Made by a program: the position numbers and the translations under genes. A stretch of DNA of 64,000 nt, from positions 434,001 through 498,000 of the forward strand of contig WACJ01000126.1 in NCBI GenBank assembly GCA_008973525.1, in the 5' to 3' direction. The notes under the pieces were generated by a model. It saw only the letters and a list, made by a program, of their open reading frames with translations, did not search any database and had not been told where the DNA came from. Positions 60,110 to 64,000 of this stretch are shown here, piece after piece (positions within the stretch are counted from its first letter, which is position 1; each line of letters opens with the position of its first letter). This stretch comes from Stenopsyche tienmushanensis (lineage: Eukaryota > Arthropoda > Insecta > Trichoptera > Stenopsychidae).

Positions 60110-62670
60110 CGGTAGTGCCAAAAATACGTGCCGTTTATAGGTGGACGAAAAAAAATTTTCCATGTGTAATTGAAATTTAATGGTTTCAAATTCAGTGAGA
60201 TAAATAGGGTGAAGCATTTCAGGCCGAGTGACAAAAATTGTATACCAATTATCCAAAGATCCAAAGATGATACAAAACAAGGCCTATGAAGATGAAGAAG
60301 TGGTACAAGCATTTGATAGCGATTTGATTATTTTTCACCGTTTCCCATAAAAGGCAACAGCCCGCCCTTTGCCAGATTGACACGGGTCGGGAGCCGCCGA
60401 AGATGCCAGGATGAGAAAATCGCGTTAAATTTATAGAGGCCCGGCGACGATTCGGTGCCGAAATCTTCCCAAAGGCCGAAAACGACGAATCGATTCGTTT
60501 CGCTCAACATTTTTGAAGCGAGCATGCATTAAGCCGAGATTATGAGGGGATAAAAGAGGGTTGCGAAATTAGCTAATGGCTTAAATCGTAAGCGATTATG
60601 GTGCGATACGAACGCGCGTATATGTAACTGACAAACGATAAGACATTCCCTGGGCGGCGCTAACGATTCGCGGCTTCGGGATTTAAGGGCAGGAAGGGGA
60701 GGCTTCCGCCAGCACAGGTGAGCGAGATAATGGCGACAAGCCGCCTAAATAATAACGGACCTGACTTACGACTGACTAAATAATAAACAGACAGCGCCGT
60801 GCCGAAGCGTCGGAAATCAGATCGGCTTTTATTAAATCTTAATGGTTTAATCCCGGATTTTCACATACGCCCCGGATGGCGCTTCAACGCGGCAGGGAAG
60901 CCGCTTTTCCAAATGCGAGACGGCAATGGCGGAAATATTCCCCGCAAGCGATATGATAAATGTATACTTCGCTCTGAATAGAACAAAGATTCTGCAACTT
61001 CACAGTGAATGCGATTTCTTGCCAGCGAAATCATGCAAATTAATGGATACGCAATCGACTGTTGGTATTGTGGGTTCTTACATTCCTGGATTTAAATGAA
61101 TCTAATCAATTAATTTTCAATACGCATTTAATATAAGCGTGGTCTTAAATTCAAGCAATTGTATCGTCATACGGTCGAAATTATAGCGAATAAATTCGTA
61201 TGACATTATTAAAAATTATTTTGGATATCTATCAGTCGATGATCCAGAAAACGATAGTGACGAATACTGTAAACACGTTCCTTTCATTTTCACAAATACG
61301 ATTTTAACTTTGCGTTTGTGCGATATTAGAAAATTATTGATTTTCCAAATATTAAGCAGATTTATTTACGCGTTGTTCTGTATAAAAACACCGCGTTAAT
61401 CGAAGCTCAATCGCCAGCGTATGATGTGTTAGCAAAGATTAAGTTCGTGGGTTTTGCAAAAACATTCAGCACCGTATTTCATAAGCAGCTCTTGCAAAAT
61501 CGCGTTTTAAACTTTAAAAAGGCCCGCCCATTAATCACTATTAAGGGCGGAATGGTCTCGATAACGTATCTGCCGTTTCGGATAAACAATGTTTAACAAA
61601 TTCTTAACACGGGGGAGGCCTCGCATGTGATCGCCTATTTTTTCCCTAATCGCACGCACGAGTTTCTTGTTCGGGCAAATTTTTCACTGTCAGGCTTTGA
61701 TAAGAATAAATTTTGGGACAATTTCCACACCCACGCGGCCCGACGAAAATGTTGAACGGGAGCCTTTTTATTAATGACCGGAGAGCAAATTTGATTTTTA
61801 GAGTAGATTAAGCCGTTACTCGAATCAGATTTCGAGCACATGACATCGGACCCAAATTAATGGGGATTAAATGTGTGCACAGCTGATAATGCCTATGTAA
61901 TAATAAGGGCCTTTCGTCCGCAAACTGACGTTGAATAATATCCTTTTTAGTTTTTTTCTTCGGGCTGTTTCCGCTAGTTTTTGAAGAACGATTTCGAAAG
62001 AAGTCAACGACTCAAAGCTCAAGGGATAAATTATGCATTTTTTAAGATTTGTTTAGCTTTTCAATCTTGAAGCGATTATGCGGTATCGCTTTCATCCGTT
62101 GATGTGTCGATGTCTTTATTTTTAAGTCCTGAAATAGAAGTCGTTTCCTTTCGCCATTGCCGTGGGCTAGATCGTCTGCCGTAGCCGTTTGGCAAAGAAT
62201 TATGTGACTTTCTGCACGCCGTGCGGAGGCTTTATTGTGTTAGGACGAACAAACAAAAACTATTGTGGAAGTAGGCCCGAATATTTTAGCAGAAGCTGCC
62301 AACCCCGGGCGTAAATATTAACGCGAACCTTCGAGGCATTAAATAATAAACAACGGTGGGCTCGAGGGATGAGACAAGAACGGGAGGTCGTCCCGGTAAA
62401 TGCTTTTGACGCGTTTCGTGACGGCTTCACCTTTTGCCCGATTCGCTATCATATGGGGGTGTAAGTGGTTACTCGTCTGACGCTCATAATCCGCCCCCAG
62501 CCATCTCTCCAGCATTGGGTACAGGTAACAGGATTTCTACGTCTGGATACCTTCTGCTTAATTCGAAACAAATAGCGACCGAATTATATATGCGGCATAT
62601 ATGAACATCGTCAAGGATATAAGAAAGGATCATCCACGTGTGACGCCTATATGTCAGCACTCTATATCGT
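60110..62670. other. Low-repeat stretch, mixed composition
   Basis: No exon or mobile element recognised. 60340-60960 and 61500-62460 have moderate GC and many CpG words with short frames only; regulatory content is possible but not shown. Confidence 0.4.
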
Positions 62671-62681
62671 TTGCAAGTGAT

Positions 62682-63370
62682 TAGGGAATCAAATCCCGGG
62701 ATCCCTGATAATCGGTAATCCCGATAAATTAGGGATTGAAACTTTTATCTAACAGAAATCGTACACCTCACCAGCACGATGAAGGCTACTAAATCTGGAC
62801 GCTTGGGCGAGCATAGGCGACGTCTAGGGGCATTAACTGTCTAATCTATGTATACATATATACAGTACATATATGTTTTTTCAAATTGTTATATTAACCT
62901 TTCCCTACCGGTGATGTATTTACTACACCTCGACTCTAATAATGGGAATATCGATACGAAATATAATAGATACGGGCTTCAGAATTTTTGTATTCCTCCG
63001 TAATATAATTACGAATCACATCAAAGTATTATAGCATATGAGTATTCATCAGCAGCGACGGAAATAAATAATTTGTCGGGAGATCGGGAATTTTATCAGT
63101 CGCATTGATGGTGCTATACGAAAATGGGGGCTCGCGCGGTCATCAACAGGCAACATCATCTGATGACGACACCTTCAACGAGTGTAGAGACTGAGTGTGC
63201 ATGTTCAGCAGCGAGTTGCCTGGCTACCAAAATCAGATCCAGACTAAATGACGAAACACTCAATGCTTTTTTTATTAGTGTATTTTTATCTTTTCTTAAC
63301 TATTGAAAATCCCGGTATCGGGATTCCGGGATGGTCTAATGCAATTCTGAAATCCCGGGATCGAAATTTT
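62682..63370 (+). mobile_element. hAT deletion derivative with dimerisation remnant
   Basis: Starts TAGGGAATCAAATCCCGG. It follows the family through GTATACATATATACAG, GGTGATGTATTTACTACACC and GGGAGATCGGGAATTTTATC. At 63160-63270 the plus strand encodes TTPSTSVETECACSAASCLA then TKIRSRLNDETLNAF, a mutated hAT dimerisation segment. The 3' part has AATCCCGGTATCGGGATTCC; the exact right end is uncertain and no matching CAAGTGAT duplication was found. Confidence 0.78.
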
Positions 63371-63379
63371 GATTCGAAA

Positions 63380-64000
63380 CTAAATTCGATTAATGCGAGC
63401 ATGCTTGGCAACAAATAACTGCGAATTTGTAGTGTCATGGTGGTGGTGTAATGGTATAGAATGATATTTTTGAGAATTTGATTTGAGAACACGATCGATT
63501 CTTACCTGTATTTGGATTTAATTTGCTCGTTGAAATACATTCAACCGTGGCAAATGAGAAAAGCTCATTTTCAAATTTGAAATAGGTTAATTTTCAATTA
63601 ATCTCGATATCATATTTTAAGCTTATCGTGCAGCATTCAAACAGAAAATAATACGACGGCTCTCAGTATCTACATCGGGGATCTTAACAGGTTAAGGGCG
63701 GATTTAACACGCGACAGCACTCCGTATTTTTCGCATTCAAAGAGACACACACGTGCCGTTTGGCAAATGCGATGTGCGTATTGCGGGGTTGTTATTGACG
63801 TCTCGAATGAAAAATCAATTTTAATACGTTTTCCACATGTCGTCTGGGAGGGCCGTGCCCCGGGTATGTGTCGATAAATCTGGGTTATTTTCATTGGGAG
63901 CATGCTACGCGGCGTCGGATGTGCCAAAATATATTTTGACATGCTAGAATACGTTCCGGGGTCGAAGGAAGAGCGATATTTCGGTTGCAGGGGCGCGTTC
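63380..64000. other. Non-coding end of window
   Basis: No exon or repeat recognised; the 63670-63942 minus frame has no motif. Confidence 0.4.

Noticed and set aside
1..64000. CRISPR arrays, bacterial operons, riboswitches
   Set aside because: No regularly spaced direct repeats, ribosome-binding sites or gene runs; the window is eukaryotic in character.

Overview
The window reads as eukaryotic, and most likely insect, genomic DNA. It is AT-rich, CpG is not visibly depleted, and there are no operon-like gene runs. It is full of old insect-type transposon relics: mariner/Tc1, Tigger/pogo, hAT, piggyBac-like elements and an R1-clade retrotransposon. The order of insect cannot be fixed from the sequence. 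Nearly every open frame over 60 codons looks like chance, or is a decayed transposase piece. I see one convincing host coding segment: a first coding exon on the minus strand at 44964-45333, with a proline-rich N-terminus, an AAAATGG start context, an in-frame upstream stop and a good splice donor. Everything below 44964 may be intron or intergenic DNA of that gene. I do not recognise the gene.

Layout. 1-3800 holds GC-rich repeat 'B' fragments and a 944-bp TA-flanked element (family C). 5.7-8.5 kb has a hAT end, a mariner scrap, an R1-clade reverse transcriptase relic and a small Tigger-like MITE (family G). 10.3-11.4 kb is a mariner split by a repeat B copy. 13.0-14.2 kb is a cluster of TTAA-flanked piggyBac-like repeats. 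16.3-17.5 kb is a mariner relic followed by a family C copy. 20.5-21.2 kb is a hAT deletion derivative with both ends and a near-perfect 8-bp target duplication; related copies lie at 23.8, 29.4, 39.9 and 62.7 kb. 25.5-36.1 kb carries several mariner pieces and a second full-length family C copy. 37-48 kb has repeat B copies, piggyBac-like ends, a piggyBac zinc-ribbon relic, a transposon-protein scrap of unnamed family, a Tigger MITE (family D) and the host exon. 48.8-59.4 kb has more D, C, G and mariner copies. 59.8-60.1 kb is a TTAA-flanked MITE, and 62.7-63.4 kb is the last hAT copy.

How it fits together. The repeats are nested and mostly dead, so they record successive waves of DNA transposons. 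The low-repeat stretches between them (for example 3.8-5.5, 8.5-10.3, 27.3-29.0, 36.1-37.0, 42.8-43.6 and 60.3-62.6 kb) show no open genes. They have the mixed texture of intergenic or intronic DNA that may hold regulatory elements; that last point is inference. I found no undescribed functional system. The most unusual signals are the conserved palindrome in repeat B, the short conserved reading frame inside family C, a perfect 18-bp hairpin at 42033-42073, and the matching hairpins at piggyBac-like ends.
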